Of a DNA stretch of 64,000 nt, positions 25,201-34,772 are shown one piece after another. The position numbers and the translations under genes were made by a program. The notes beneath the pieces were generated by a model. The model ran no database searches. It had not been told where the DNA came from and saw only the letters and a program-made list of their open reading frames with translations. The stretch comes from Pseudomonas corrugata (lineage in GTDB: Bacteria; Pseudomonadota; Gammaproteobacteria; Pseudomonadales; Pseudomonadaceae), in the NCBI RefSeq assembly GCF_001269905.1, contig NZ_LHVK01000007.1, forward strand, positions 248,001 through 312,000, given 5' to 3'. Numbering within the stretch: position 1 is the first letter of the stretch; each line of letters begins with the position of its first letter.

Positions 25201-26659
25201 CGTAGTGCATCAGCACTTCGTTGCGCTGGTCAGGGTAGAGGCGGTCGATCCGGCTGACCCGTTTTGGCTGGTGCTCGTCGTAGGCCAATTCGACCTGAAC
25301 CTGATCGAAGGTGTCGCGCAGCCGCACCAGGCGTCCGGCTTCGTCGTAGTCGAGGTAGATACGGTTGTCGTTGCGGTCGCCCAGTTGGCTGAGGCGCAGC
25401 AACGCCGCGTTCCCCGGTGCCGGTTCGAACAGACGATACAGGCCGTCCGCGCTTTCGATCAGCAATTGCCCGTTGGCATGGCGCCGCACGGAGAGGCCTT
25501 CGCCGGCACTGAACACCGCGCCGCCCAGGGGGATCGAGCCCATGTCGATGCGCCGGCCCTGTTCGTCGGTATAGACCAGGGTTTCGCCGCCCTCGGGATG
25601 GGGCAGGATCTCTACGCGTATTTCGTAGGCGACGCTCCAGCCGGCACCGAACAGGCCGTCACGGCGTTCGTCGCGGCTGTTGTAGAAACGCTGCCAGTCG
25701 ATGGGCAGGATGCCGGGCAAGACGAAGTCCAGTTCCTCGACATCCCCCAACACTTTGGCGCCGGTCGCCGCATGCACCGGGTTCGATGAGCCCATGGCCG
25801 CGTTGGCCGCCGCGCCCATCGCGCTGCTGACCGCCATCGAGGCCGCGCCGCCTATCAACATGCACGGCAGGTTGCTCAGGAACTTGCCCTTGCCGCCCTT
25901 GAGCATCAGCAACGCGGTCACCGCCAAACCCACGCCCGGCGTCTTGCCACTGCGGATCTCGCGCACCACCACGGTGCCGCCGCCAATGGTCACGTCCGGG
26001 GAAATCAGTCCGGACGACACTACCTTGGCTTCGCAGGTACTGCGGTCGCCGCTGCGTACGGCGGGCTGGCCGTTGATGGTGACCTTATCCGAGCCTTCAG
26101 CCAGGAACTGCGGCGGCATCGGCGGATGCTTCAGGCAGGTGATCATGTCCAGCGGCTTGGGCACGGCGCCTGGGGCGGGCGTGGCGACGGTGGGGCGCCA
26201 CATCTGCGAGAAGAAACTTTCGGCCATGTCCAGGTAGCTGGGTTCGGGCGCTTCCAGCTCGGTGCCGGCCGGCGCGACATGGGACTCGATGGCCCCGGCG
26301 GCGCGGGCGGCGGGAATGTTGTTGGTCAGGGTGTCGGTGGAACCGGTGAGGATGTTCGCCTGCACCGTGGGCGGAAAGAGGGCGTTGCCGATGCCCTCGC
26401 AGAGATTGCTCAGGCCCTTGTCGGCGCCGGTCTTGCTCATGGCGAGGCCGACGACCGCACCGACCACGGCGCCGAGCAGGAAGCAGCCCAGGCCGCCGGT
26501 CGCGACAGTGATACCGGTGGCCGCGACCACGGCAGCGGTGGCGACGGCCGTGATCGCGATGTTGGCCGCCACCTCCAGCACCCCGCCGAGGATGTCGGCC
26601 ATCATCGAGGTGTGATCCAGCGCGTCGCCCAGCCGTGCAGCCCAGAGCGCGTCAGACAT
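22223..26659 (-). CDS. Rhs T6SS effector: prePAAR, PAAR, YD-repeat shell, RES-like toxin
   Basis: 1478 residues. PrePAAR A-A-R-L-G-D-A-L-D-H is at 7-16, a hydrophobic region at about 28-75, and PAAR elements at about 100-235. An Rhs/YD-repeat shell (about 310-1300) has dozens of Y-D/R-x-x-G-R-L units. The self-cleavage segment D-P-I-G ... D-P-L-G lies near 1304-1331. The tip (about 1333-1478) has V-Y-R-F, G-V-Y-G-A-N-S-R-K-T-A-M-G-E-V and G-Y-D-G-I-L-A-P-S-A-R-N-P-T-G-S-N-L-I-S-F. These are hallmarks of RES domains, which destroy NAD+. ATG 26659 follows the Eag gene by 12 bases. Toxin chemistry is inferred from the family. Confidence 0.9.
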   Translation of the reverse strand: MSDALWAARLGDALDHTSMMADILGGVLEVAANIAITAVATAAVVAATGITVATGGLGCFLLGAVVGAVVGLAMSKTGADKGLSNLCEGIGNALFPPTVQANILTGSTDTLTNNIPAARAAGAIESHVAPAGTELEAPEPSYLDMAESFFSQMWRPTVATPAPGAVPKPLDMITCLKHPPMPPQFLAEGSDKVTINGQPAVRSGDRSTCEAKVVSSGLISPDVTIGGGTVVVREIRSGKTPGVGLAVTALLMLKGGKGKFLSNLPCMLIGGAASMAVSSAMGAAANAAMGSSNPVHAATGAKVLGDVEELDFVLPGILPIDWQRFYNSRDERRDGLFGAGWSVAYEIRVEILPHPEGGETLVYTDEQGRRIDMGSIPLGGAVFSAGEGLSVRRHANGQLLIESADGLYRLFEPAPGNAALLRLSQLGDRNDNRIYLDYDEAGRLVRLRDTFDQVQVELAYDEHQPKRVSRIDRLYPDQRNEVLMHYDYDAQGELAQVRQSNSQVKRRYAYDFGQRMVEHQLPTGLRCFYEWALVEGLEWRVVRHWTDAGDTYTFDYDLAGGITRITDGLNRVSTRRWDARYQITEAIDALNRTWAFEWNDESQLLGATDPNGGQHQFSYDEAGNLCQTLDPLGRSESTLWLEHWALPLAETDAAGNTWQYRYDARGNRIRETDPLGHVTRYRHDAHGQVVEVIDASGKSKTMRWTALGQLSEHTDCSGYTTRLSYDERGLLLSSSDALGERTRFSYDDQGRLLSKQLPDGRIEHYQRDASGQLIGYSDPAGHTTSFQHTPSGQLRLRTDAHGRRVELSYDSYGRLLALTNENGESYRFAWDAGDRLSAQHSLDGSLKRYAYDALDNVTRVQAFAVPGSTDLDLSPQAPVIHELERDAMGRLVAKVTADGRTEYRYDALDQVKAITFTGLAGEQQSIGFSYDALGQLITEQGWTGRLTHRYDELGNLTQTQLPDGRWLNRLHYGSGHLHQINLDGQVISDFERDRLHREVLRTQGSLSTRSEYDRSGRLRARQRRQRDQSTLLPPAAQSLFAYDGSDQLVERFDNQPEAPHRQLLHYDATGRILASQDNLKGQREGFAYDPAANLLDGLVGSGHVTHNRLLTYQDKRYRYDGFGRMVEKRSSRRGVQRFKYDAEQRLVEVHNDNGSVVKMTYDPLGRRIEKTEYDRHATPLGRTRFTWDALQLLQEHRDSQTSLYIYADDGHEPLARVDGLGEQQKVRYYHNDFNGQPEQLSESDGHTLWRAHYQVWGNTAEELREPYYIEEQNLRFQGQYLDRETGLHYNTLRFYDPDIGRFTTPDPIGLAGGLNLYQYAPNPVSWIDPLGLMKCTTPPKGRKVNRTVYRFEEPGRISTTWTAHKWNVAARHRYTAPGLGGVYGANSRKTAMGEVNHWGVDLSTRVLVSKKVQLNNVLDLTRADVRKQLGVSLKSITGNKYTQTHQIGAWAKANGYDGILAPSARNPTGSNLISFAGF

Positions 26660-26671
26660 GCAAGTCGCTCA

Positions 26672-27106
26672 TCAGACCGGCCCGTCGAACACTAGCGAAC
26701 CCTTGATCGTTGCCCAATGCGCGGCTTCGGCATCGCCGAGTTTTTCGGCCTTGACGTAACTCAGGGCAAACATCTTGCGAGTACCGGGCAGCACCAGGGC
26801 CAACTGGTACTGGAAGACTTTCTCGTTGCCCTTGCTGAACTGGCTGCGCAGTTCGATGCCTTCGACTTCCTGGTTGGCGCCCAGGCGTACCGTGGCGCCC
26901 GGTTGGCAGCGCAGTTCCTGTACCTGTTTTTCCAGGCGCTTGAGCTGATCGTCGAGGTTGCTTTGCAGGGTTTCGCCGTCGGCCAGCAAGCTGCGACTGA
27001 CGATCAAGGACGTGCCCAGTTCGGGGAACTTGAGGATATTGATCGTCGCGTCCAGCAACTCGCTGGGCGGCAATTGGAGCTGGAATTCGTTGATGCGGTA
27101 AGTCAT
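26672..27106 (-). CDS. Eag-type chaperone (DcrB/DUF1795) for the Rhs effector
   Basis: 144 residues starting M-T-Y-R-I-N-E-F, then L-L-D-A-T-I-N-I-L-K-F-P and S-L-I-V-S-R-S, the conserved start of the DUF1795/EagR family. Placed between vgrG and rhs, where EagR proteins bind the first 60-70 residues of the Rhs protein. Gaps to both neighbours are short (18 and 12 bases), so vgrG-eag-rhs-immunity form one transcript unit. Confidence 0.9.
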   Translation of the reverse strand: MTYRINEFQLQLPPSELLDATINILKFPELGTSLIVSRSLLADGETLQSNLDDQLKRLEKQVQELRCQPGATVRLGANQEVEGIELRSQFSKGNEKVFQYQLALVLPGTRKMFALSYVKAEKLGDAEAAHWATIKGSLVFDGPV

Positions 27107-27124
27107 GGCGCCTGAATCTCTGGA

Positions 27125-29056
27125 TTAACCCTTGGGGAACGCGGCTTTGACATTGGCGTCGATGCTGGCCTTGACGCCCTGGCCGTCGGGGGTGGCACCA
27201 GGGCCGCCGCCATTGTTCAGGTGCAGGACGCCGCCGGTGTTGAACTCTGCATCGCCCTTGGCATAGAAGCTGATCTGCACGCCGGTCAGATTGATCTGGC
27301 CGCTGGCGTTGAGCTCCAAAATGCTTTCGCCGCACACCAGTCGCAGGTTTTCGCCTACTTCAATGACGTAGCTCTGGCTGATGCTGTCGGTCTTGCGCAG
27401 GCCCACCGACAGGATGTCCTCCTGTTTGACGATGCGCAGGCGGTTGTTGCCGATGGTCACTGTCTCGTCATGGCCGATGCTCTTGTTACGGTCGTGACCC
27501 ACCGAATGGCTTTCATCCACCTCGACCACGATGTCCTGGTTGCGCTCGGCGTGGATGTACAACTGCTCGGCGCCTTTCTTGTCCTCCATGCGAATTTCGT
27601 TGAAGTTCGCCGGCGTGCCGCCCTTGCTCGAACGGCTCTTCATGCCGCTCTGGGTGGCGTTGTCGGGCAAGTCGTAAGGCACCGTCTGCTCGGCGTTGTA
27701 GACGCGGCCGGTGATGATCGGCCGGTCCGGGTCGCCTTCGAGGAAGCTGACGATCACTTCCTGGCCGATGCGCGGAATCTGCATCGAGCCCCAGTTTTTG
27801 CCGGCCCAGGACTGCGACACGCGGATCCAGCACGAGCTGTTTTCGTTGGACTGGTCGTGACGGTCCCAGTAGAAGTGCACCTTCACCCGGCCGAACTGAT
27901 CAGTCCAGATTTCCTCGCCCTTGGGGCCGACCACCAGAGCGGTCTGCGGGCCTTTGACGATGGGCCGGTGGGTGTGGGGCAGCGGGCGGTAGCTCTGCTG
28001 GGCGTCGATGCAGGTCAGGCTGCTTTCGAACTGTGCCGACGGTGCGCCGCCGCTGGTTTCGCCGCTTTCCTGGGACAGGTAGTAGCGGGCGCCGACGATT
28101 AGATACTCGCGGTTCTGATCCTGGCGAGTGAAGCCAGTCAGGCTGAACAGATGACCCGAGCCCAGGCCCCGCGCGTTACCGGCCAGCTCGACCTGTTCAT
28201 GTAGGGTCTGCAAGGCTTCGATGCGGGTGCGGGCGTAGTGTTCGCCGTCTTCGCTCTGCACGTAGGTGCCGGGGTAGTCGTACAGCGGATAGTCACCGGC
28301 GGCATGGGGGCGGGGCATCGCCGAACGCACGTCGATGCGCGCACTGGGGCGCTGGAAGTCATAGTCGTTGAGCTCCAGCGAGCCCGGCTGCACTTCCTGG
28401 GCCAGATGCCAGTCGTGAATGTGGTCGCGCTCGCGTTGCTGCTCGTTCTTCGGGTAGTAGGGCACCGACGCGTAGCCGGGGGCGCTGGTGTGCGCCCCGT
28501 AGGCATCGGCCAGCACCAGCACGTGGCGGCCCTGTTCATGGCGGAAGAAATAGTAGATCCCTTCCTGTTCCATCAGGCGGCTGACGAAATCGAAGCTGGT
28601 CTCGCGATACTGCACGCAGTATTCCCACTCGCGGTAGGGGCGGCTCAAGGCGTCTTCGAAATCGGAGAACCCCAGGTCGCGGAACACCTGCTTGATGATC
28701 TGCGGGATGGTCAGGTTCTGGAAAATCCGGCAATCGGAGGTGCGCGTCAGCAGCCACAGCCAGGGCCGCAGCGTGGCCTGGTAACTGGCGAATTGGCCTT
28801 GGTCGACGTTCTGGCTGAAGCGGGCCACGATGCCGTGGAAATGCCGCTCGCCACCGCCGTCCAGCTGCATGCTCACGCACATGGGTTTGCCGAGCACCTG
28901 ATTGAGATCGATGGCGTTGTCCAGCGAGTGCAGCTGCAACTCATAGTTGAACAGCCTTCCCAGCTCTTCGCCGCCGCCCATGTCCTTGAGCAGCAGCACC
29001 TCGGGTCCCAGGGGGCTGGTGATCTTGGCCAGGCGTGAGGCTTGGTTGAATAACAT
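27125..29056 (-). CDS. vgrG: VgrG, T6SS spike protein
   Basis: 643 residues from ATG 29056 (M-L-F-N-Q-A-S), with GGGACA upstream. The trimeric spike sits on the Hcp tube and carries PAAR effectors. Gp27-like domains (about 1-390) are followed by the gp5-like OB fold (V-G-P-K-G-E-E-I-W-T-D-Q-F-G-R-V-K-V-H-F-Y-W-D near 385-407) and a C-terminal beta-helix rich in D-I-V-V-E-V / H-S-V-G-H-D repeats. No catalytic extension follows residue 640, so it is a structural carrier, presumably for the Rhs protein encoded next to it. Confidence 0.96.
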   Translation of the reverse strand: MLFNQASRLAKITSPLGPEVLLLKDMGGGEELGRLFNYELQLHSLDNAIDLNQVLGKPMCVSMQLDGGGERHFHGIVARFSQNVDQGQFASYQATLRPWLWLLTRTSDCRIFQNLTIPQIIKQVFRDLGFSDFEDALSRPYREWEYCVQYRETSFDFVSRLMEQEGIYYFFRHEQGRHVLVLADAYGAHTSAPGYASVPYYPKNEQQRERDHIHDWHLAQEVQPGSLELNDYDFQRPSARIDVRSAMPRPHAAGDYPLYDYPGTYVQSEDGEHYARTRIEALQTLHEQVELAGNARGLGSGHLFSLTGFTRQDQNREYLIVGARYYLSQESGETSGGAPSAQFESSLTCIDAQQSYRPLPHTHRPIVKGPQTALVVGPKGEEIWTDQFGRVKVHFYWDRHDQSNENSSCWIRVSQSWAGKNWGSMQIPRIGQEVIVSFLEGDPDRPIITGRVYNAEQTVPYDLPDNATQSGMKSRSSKGGTPANFNEIRMEDKKGAEQLYIHAERNQDIVVEVDESHSVGHDRNKSIGHDETVTIGNNRLRIVKQEDILSVGLRKTDSISQSYVIEVGENLRLVCGESILELNASGQINLTGVQISFYAKGDAEFNTGGVLHLNNGGGPGATPDGQGVKASIDANVKAAFPKG

Positions 29057-29100
29057 CGAGTGTCCCGTGCAAGTTGTGTTGGCTGAAGGAGCGCAACCCA

Positions 29101-29191
29101 CTGTGGGAGCGAGCCTGCTCGCGATGGCGGTGGGTCAGTCAACGCGAGGTTGAATGTAATTCCGCTATCGCGAGCAGGCTCGCTCCCACAG
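29101..29191. repeat. REP inverted pair between clpV and vgrG
   Basis: Arms GTGGGAGCGAGCCTGCTCGCGA (from 29101) and its mirror (to 29191) face each other. It separates the structural tss genes from the vgrG-effector module in the same operon and could mark the boundary of an exchangeable module. Confidence 0.85.
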
Positions 29192-29213
29192 GGTTTTCTG
29201 TGTTCCTGTCAGG

Positions 29214-31910
29214 TCAGGCCGCGTCGCTGAAATCGTACTGCAATTCATTATCCACGGCGCTGATCCGCACGCCGGCCATGGCCTTGCCTTCGAGCATGCG
29301 GGTCAGGAACTCGCGGCTCATGTCCGGCAGCAGGCTGTTGGTCAGGATGGTGTCGATCATGCGGCCGCCGCTTTCGGTTTCGGTGCAGCGCGAGACGATC
29401 AGGTCGATCACCGCGTCGTCGTAGTCGAAAGCGACTTTGTGGGTGCTCTCCACGCGCTTCTTGATGCGGTTGAGTTGCAGGCGGGTGATGGCCTTGAGCA
29501 TTTCGTCGCTGAGCGGGTAGTACGGGATCGTCACCAGGCGACCGAGCAGGGCCGGCGGGAAGATTTCCAGCAGCGGCTGGCGCAGGGCCTTGGCGATTTC
29601 CTCGGGTTCGGGCACGTCCCGCGGATTCTTGCACACCTCGGCGATCAGTTCGGTGCCGGCGTTGGTGGTCAGCAGGATCAGGGTGTTCTTGAAGTCGATC
29701 ACACGGCCTTCACCGTCCTCCATCACGCCTTTGTCGAACACCTGGAAGAAGATCTCGTGCACGTCCGGGTGGGCTTTCTCCACCTCGTCCAGCAACACAA
29801 CGCTGTAGGGTTTGCGCCGCACGGCCTCGGTCAGCACGCCGCCTTCGCCGTAGCCGATGTAGCCCGGTGGCGCGCCCTTGAGGGTGGACACGGTATGGGC
29901 TTCCTGGAACTCGCTCATGTTGATGGTGATGACGTTCTGCTCGCCACCGTACATGGCTTCGGCCAGGGCCAGGGCGGTTTCGGTCTTGCCCACGCCGGAG
30001 GTACCGGCAAGCATGAACACGCCAATCGGCTTGCTCGGGTTGTCGAGGCCGGCGCGGGAGGTCTGGATGCGCTTGGCGATCATCTGCAGGGCATGGTCCT
30101 GGCCGATGATGCGCTTTTTCAAGTGCTGATCGAGGTTGAGCACGGTCTCCAGTTCGTTGCGGGCCATGCGGCCCACCGGGATACCGGTCCAATCGGCGAC
30201 CACCGAGGCCACGGCCTGGTAATCCACGGTCGGCAGGATCAGCGGGGTTTCGCCTTGCAGGGCGGTCAGGCGTTGTTGCAGGTCCACCAGCTTTTCGCGC
30301 AGGGCGTGACTTTCGTTGTCGGAAGCTTCGCTGGCGTCTTCGCTGTCTACCACGCCGACGCGCTCGCGCAGGGTGGCGCGGGTGGCGAGCAGTTCGTCCA
30401 CCAGGGTTTTCTCTTCGGCCCAGCGGCTTTCCAGCTCGGCGAGGCGCTCGCGTTCGGCGCTCAGCAGGCTTTCGGTCTGAGTCTGGCGTGTGCCGATGAC
30501 CACGCCAATCGCGTGCTCACGAGCGATGATTTGCAGTTCGGTTTCCAGCGCTTCGATGCGCCGACGGCTGTCGTCCACCTCGGCCGGCACGGCGTGCAGG
30601 CTGATGGCGACGCGCGCGCAGGCGGTGTCCAGCAGGCTCACGGATTTGTCCGGCAACTGGCGCGCGGGGATGTAGCGGTGGGACAGCTTGACCGAGGCTT
30701 CCAGGGCTTCGTCGAGGATCTGCACCTGATGGTGCTGTTCCATGGTCGAGGCCACGCCGCGCATCATCAGCAGGGCCTTGTCTTCCGACGGCTCGGCCAC
30801 TTGTACCACCTGGAAACGCCGGGTCAGGGCCGGGTCCTTCTCGATGTGCTTCTTGTATTCGGCCCAGGTCGTGGCGGCTACGGTGCGCAGGGTACCGCGG
30901 GCCAGGGCTGGCTTGAGCAGGTTGGCCGCGTCACCGGTACCGGCGGCGCCACCGGCACCCACCAGGGTGTGGGCTTCGTCGATGAACAGGATGATCGGTT
31001 TCGGCGAGGCCTGGACGTCTTCGATGACCTGGCGCAGGCGCTGTTCGAATTCACCTTTCATGCTCGCGCCGGCCTGCAACAGGCCGACGTCGAGGCTGCG
31101 CAGTTCCACGTCCTTGAGGGACGGCGGCACATCACCGGCAACGATGCGCAAGGCGAAGCCTTCGACCACGGCGGTCTTGCCCACGCCGGCTTCACCGGTG
31201 AGGATCGGGTTGTTCTGCCGGCGGCGCATGAGGATGTCCACCAGTTGGCGGATCTCTTCATCACGGCCGACGATCGGGTCGAGCTTGCCGCTGCGGGCCT
31301 GTTCAGTGAGGTCGACGGTAAAGCGCTTGAGGGCTTCCTGCTTGCCCATGGCACTGGGAGCCATGGCACCGCTGGCTTCGCCCGGCACACTGCCCGCGTT
31401 AAAGCCGTCGCTGGCGGTCAGGGCGTTCTCCGGGGAGTCGCCGACGTACTCGTCAAAGCGCTCGCTCAGGGCTTCGGCCTTGACCTTGTCGAACTCCGAC
31501 GACAGCCCCAGCAATGCGTGGCGCAGGCTTGGGGTCTTGAGGATGCCCAGCACCAGATACCCGGTACGCACCTGGCTTTCGCCGAACATCAGGCTGCCGT
31601 AGACCCAGCCGCGTTCCACGGCCTCTTCGACGTGGGAGGACAGGTCGGTGATCGAAGTCGAGCCCCGTGGCAGGCGGTCCAACGCGTCGGTCAGATCGCG
31701 GGCCAGGCGCGCCGGCTCGACGTTGAACTGGCGGATGATGCGGTGCAGGTCCGAGTCCTGCAGTTGCAGCAATTGGTGAAACCAGTGGGCCAGTTCCACA
31801 TAGGGGTTACCGCGCAATTTGCAGAACACGGTGGCGGCTTCGATGGCTTTGTAGGCCACGCTGTTGAGTTTGCCGAACAACGCGGCGCGACTGATTTCAC
31901 CCATGCTCAT
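29214..31910 (-). CDS. clpV: ClpV (TssH), T6SS sheath-recycling AAA+ ATPase
   Basis: 898 residues; ATG 31910 has AAGGAG just upstream. It disassembles contracted TssB-TssC sheaths. Order: N-domain binding the TssC helix (1-160), first AAA+ with Walker A G-E-A-G-V-G-K-T near 235, a ClpB-type coiled-coil middle (about 420-540), second AAA+ with Walker A G-T-S-G-V-G-K-T near 635, and a C-terminal D2 small domain. The second Walker B is V-V-L-L-D-E-V-E-K-A-H. tssG overlaps its start by 14 bases. Confidence 0.97.
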   Translation of the reverse strand: MSMGEISRAALFGKLNSVAYKAIEAATVFCKLRGNPYVELAHWFHQLLQLQDSDLHRIIRQFNVEPARLARDLTDALDRLPRGSTSITDLSSHVEEAVERGWVYGSLMFGESQVRTGYLVLGILKTPSLRHALLGLSSEFDKVKAEALSERFDEYVGDSPENALTASDGFNAGSVPGEASGAMAPSAMGKQEALKRFTVDLTEQARSGKLDPIVGRDEEIRQLVDILMRRRQNNPILTGEAGVGKTAVVEGFALRIVAGDVPPSLKDVELRSLDVGLLQAGASMKGEFEQRLRQVIEDVQASPKPIILFIDEAHTLVGAGGAAGTGDAANLLKPALARGTLRTVAATTWAEYKKHIEKDPALTRRFQVVQVAEPSEDKALLMMRGVASTMEQHHQVQILDEALEASVKLSHRYIPARQLPDKSVSLLDTACARVAISLHAVPAEVDDSRRRIEALETELQIIAREHAIGVVIGTRQTQTESLLSAERERLAELESRWAEEKTLVDELLATRATLRERVGVVDSEDASEASDNESHALREKLVDLQQRLTALQGETPLILPTVDYQAVASVVADWTGIPVGRMARNELETVLNLDQHLKKRIIGQDHALQMIAKRIQTSRAGLDNPSKPIGVFMLAGTSGVGKTETALALAEAMYGGEQNVITINMSEFQEAHTVSTLKGAPPGYIGYGEGGVLTEAVRRKPYSVVLLDEVEKAHPDVHEIFFQVFDKGVMEDGEGRVIDFKNTLILLTTNAGTELIAEVCKNPRDVPEPEEIAKALRQPLLEIFPPALLGRLVTIPYYPLSDEMLKAITRLQLNRIKKRVESTHKVAFDYDDAVIDLIVSRCTETESGGRMIDTILTNSLLPDMSREFLTRMLEGKAMAGVRISAVDNELQYDFSDAA

Positions 31911-32949
31911 GGCTCCTTGAGGTCTGTGAGGTGTTGGCCTGTTCGGCGTAATGCCGGGCCAGTATTAGATCGTTGGGATCGGTTTCGGGCTGCCCCAGCC
32001 AGGTGTTGAACCCCAGGCGGAAGCGGCCGTTGAGTTGTAGCGCCGGCACCTCGGACTGCTCCAGAACCAGGTTCAGGTCCCAGTCCAATTCATGGCCCAG
32101 GTACTCGGCGACCCAGGCCACCAGCTCATTGAACGGTTCACCACCGGGCAGCATGCCCATGTAGTCGACGAGCTTGAGCGGCCCGAGGCGGATGCGGAAT
32201 TTGTGCTGGCGATCCCACACGTAGCGGCCCAGGCAGAAGTCCACGCCCAGTTGATGGGCGCTGACGCCGACGCGGCTGCGTTCCGGCAACTCCAGCCATT
32301 GGCCGACGTACTCTTCGATTTCTACCGGCAGGCCGAAGTACTCGCTGAGGATGGCTTTCAAGCCGTCCGGGTAGCGGGTTTGCGCCGCCAGGTGACCGCT
32401 GTAATGCAGTTTCGCCGTGTCGGGGATCAGCCCCTGCTTGAGCAGGCTCGGCATGCCCCGGCCGCTGAGCGCCGCCAGGCGCGCCGACCAGTAGTCGTCG
32501 TCCGGGCGGTCATGGCTGACCGTTGGCCGGGCTTCGGCCCAGGCCCGATAGAACAGGCTGAGCAGGCGATGGTGAAACACATCGAGAAAGCGCTTGCTGG
32601 TGCTGTCGGCGTTGTTGCGCTGGCGCTCGCGCACGTACTCGGTCATGTGCAACGGCATCGGGCCGTTGGGGCCGCCGAGGCCGAAGAAGAACTGCTCCAG
32701 CCGCGCCGGCGCACCGTCGACACCCGGTTGCACCGAGGCGAGGGTGGCCGGGGCAAAGGTGCAGTCGGCCTGTTGCCCGAGGCGCAGCGGGTCATCGGCC
32801 AGGCGCAACGAATGGCCCAGGCGCGGCAGCTCGGGGGTTTCGCACTCGATGCGCCGCAACGCCTGGAAGAAGTCGTATTCCCAGGGCTCCTGGTGCATCG
32901 CGTCCAGGGTACTCACAGGGTCGGACGACGTCCGGGCTTGGCTTTCCAT
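31897..32949 (-). CDS. tssG: TssG, T6SS baseplate subunit
   Basis: 350 residues. The N-terminal W-E-Y-D-F-F-Q-A-L-R-R-I-E and G-x-x-G-P-N-G-P-M-P-L-H-x-T-E-Y signatures identify TssG, which forms the baseplate wedge with TssF, TssE and TssK. Its ATG lies inside the 3' end of tssF (37-base overlap) and its end overlaps clpV, a tightly packed operon. Confidence 0.96.
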   Translation of the reverse strand: MESQARTSSDPVSTLDAMHQEPWEYDFFQALRRIECETPELPRLGHSLRLADDPLRLGQQADCTFAPATLASVQPGVDGAPARLEQFFFGLGGPNGPMPLHMTEYVRERQRNNADSTSKRFLDVFHHRLLSLFYRAWAEARPTVSHDRPDDDYWSARLAALSGRGMPSLLKQGLIPDTAKLHYSGHLAAQTRYPDGLKAILSEYFGLPVEIEEYVGQWLELPERSRVGVSAHQLGVDFCLGRYVWDRQHKFRIRLGPLKLVDYMGMLPGGEPFNELVAWVAEYLGHELDWDLNLVLEQSEVPALQLNGRFRLGFNTWLGQPETDPNDLILARHYAEQANTSQTSRSHEHG

Positions 32950-34772
32950 CGCATGATCTCGCCGCGTTCGGTGGTACGGATCACCGTCTCGGTAAAACTG
33001 TTGATCGACACGTAGCGTGCCAGGAAGCGTTCGAACACCGCGCCGAGGAGAAACACCCCGGTGCCGCGGAACGCGTTTTCGTCGAATTCCAGGGTGATCT
33101 CCAGGCCCCGACCGAACACGATCGGACCGGGCATCGGCAGGCGCCGGGTGCAGGCCTTGCTGCTGACGTCCCGCAGGCCTTCGATCTGCAATTGCAGCGC
33201 TGCGTCGTTGCTGTCGCCGTACAGGCGCAGCAGTTCGCGCAGGGCGGCGGCGCCCTGGCCTTGCTCACTCAGAGACAGGTAGTTCAGCGACAACTGGCTG
33301 ATCAGCCGCCAGGCCTTGGCGTCGTGGGCATGGCTGGCCCGTGGGCGACTCGGCCCGGCGACGCAGCGCACGGCGCCGACCGGTGCGCTGTCGGCCAGGG
33401 TGAAGTCGGTCTTGCCGCTGCCTACGCTCATGAACAACGGCAGGTCGCGGTTGGTGCACAGCGCGGTCACGCCCAGTTGGCGCAGGTCATGGCGGTAGGG
33501 CGCCTGGTGACTGTCCACCAGGCTGACAAAGGTTTCGCTGCCGATGTAGCTCGAGCGCGGGCCGTTGCGTCGCTGATCGCTGGACAACACCCGCGGCTCA
33601 CGGCGCACCGTGTAATAGGCCTGGTCGCGGCCATAACGGGACGGGTCGCGCACGGCATAGAACGGCAGGAACGGCTGCTCCGGCCCGGTGCCATGGCCGG
33701 TGAGGCCGGTCAGCGAATGCACTTCGAAATCCATCGGCCGGGTGCGGTCGGCGATCACGTGGTGCTCGTTGACCCGGTCCGACAGGTGGATGCGGTCCAG
33801 GCGTTTGGGGAACAGATTGATGGCCGGGGTGCAGAACGGCAAGAACTGTGCGGCACCGACGCTGCCTTCCAGGCTCGGGTCGTGGCGGTCGAACAGCACG
33901 ATCAACTCCAGCGCCTGGCCATCGCAACGCTTGACCGCCCGGCTCAGTTGGGTGAAGTCGACGAACAGGAAGCGCTGGGGCAGGGCGAAGTACTCCTGCA
34001 ACAGGCGATAGCCCTGGAACGCTCGCGGCACCACCGGCAGCGCAGCGTCGACGTCATCGAAGCCACGGGAGCGCAGCGCATCCTGGGGCAGCCGCTCGAC
34101 CCAATTGCCGCCGGGCTGGCGGGCGAACACCGCGCAGGCGCTGCCCAGTAGCTGTTCGTACAGGCGGAACGGTTGTTCGTCGGCACCGCTGAGGTACAGC
34201 GGCAGATTATCCAGGGCCAGGCTGTTGAACGGCAATTCGGCACCGGTGCGCAAGGTCAGGCGCAGGCCGGCCTTGGCTTTCGGCTCACTGGCGGCCAGTC
34301 GCCCGAGCACCGTGGACGGGTTGCCGAAGTACTCGGCCTGGCTGACCTGCAAGGGCCACAGGGTCACCGAGTGGGCTGTGCGGTATTCACAGCAGGTCTG
34401 GGTTTCACGCCCCAGGGCGGCGCGCAGGACGCTGTCCCGGGGCAGCTCGAAACCGCTGCTCAACGAACCTTCGTCAGGGTCGGCCTGCATCTGCACCACG
34501 GTTATGGACGGTGTTGGCGCCAGATAGTGGGGGTAGGCGATTTCCAGCAGGTTGTGGGTGAAGGTCGGGTACTCGGCGTCGAGTTTGAGTTGTACCCGTG
34601 CCGTGAGGTAGGCGAAACCTTCCAGCAGCCGCTCGACATACGGGTCGGCGCAGTCCATGCCGGACAACGTCAGCCGACTGGCGATCTTGGGGTATTCCTT
34701 GGCGAACTCCGCTGCGCTTTCGCGCACGTGGTGCAGTTCCTGGTTGTACAGCTCCAGCAAGCGTGGGTTCAT
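32913..34772 (-). CDS. tssF: TssF, T6SS baseplate subunit
   Basis: 619 residues from ATG 34772 ([13 protein letters not shown]), preceded by GGAGA and overlapping the tssE stop by four bases. Family marks include [13 protein letters not shown] near 25 and [14 protein letters not shown] near 48. A longer upstream reading exists but would run through tssE. Two TssF and one TssG build each baseplate wedge. Confidence 0.96.
   Translation of the reverse strand: MNPRLLELYNQELHHVRESAAEFAKEYPKIASRLTLSGMDCADPYVERLLEGFAYLTARVQLKLDAEYPTFTHNLLEIAYPHYLAPTPSITVVQMQADPDEGSLSSGFELPRDSVLRAALGRETQTCCEYRTAHSVTLWPLQVSQAEYFGNPSTVLGRLAASEPKAKAGLRLTLRTGAELPFNSLALDNLPLYLSGADEQPFRLYEQLLGSACAVFARQPGGNWVERLPQDALRSRGFDDVDAALPVVPRAFQGYRLLQEYFALPQRFLFVDFTQLSRAVKRCDGQALELIVLFDRHDPSLEGSVGAAQFLPFCTPAINLFPKRLDRIHLSDRVNEHHVIADRTRPMDFEVHSLTGLTGHGTGPEQPFLPFYAVRDPSRYGRDQAYYTVRREPRVLSSDQRRNGPRSSYIGSETFVSLVDSHQAPYRHDLRQLGVTALCTNRDLPLFMSVGSGKTDFTLADSAPVGAVRCVAGPSRPRASHAHDAKAWRLISQLSLNYLSLSEQGQGAAALRELLRLYGDSNDAALQLQIEGLRDVSSKACTRRLPMPGPIVFGRGLEITLEFDENAFRGTGVFLLGAVFERFLARYVSINSFTETVIRTTERGEIMRWKAKPGRRPTL

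Noticed and set aside
29439..32009. 856-codon frame antisense to clpV
   Set aside because: Codon-phase shadow of a conserved ATPase; no motif of its own.
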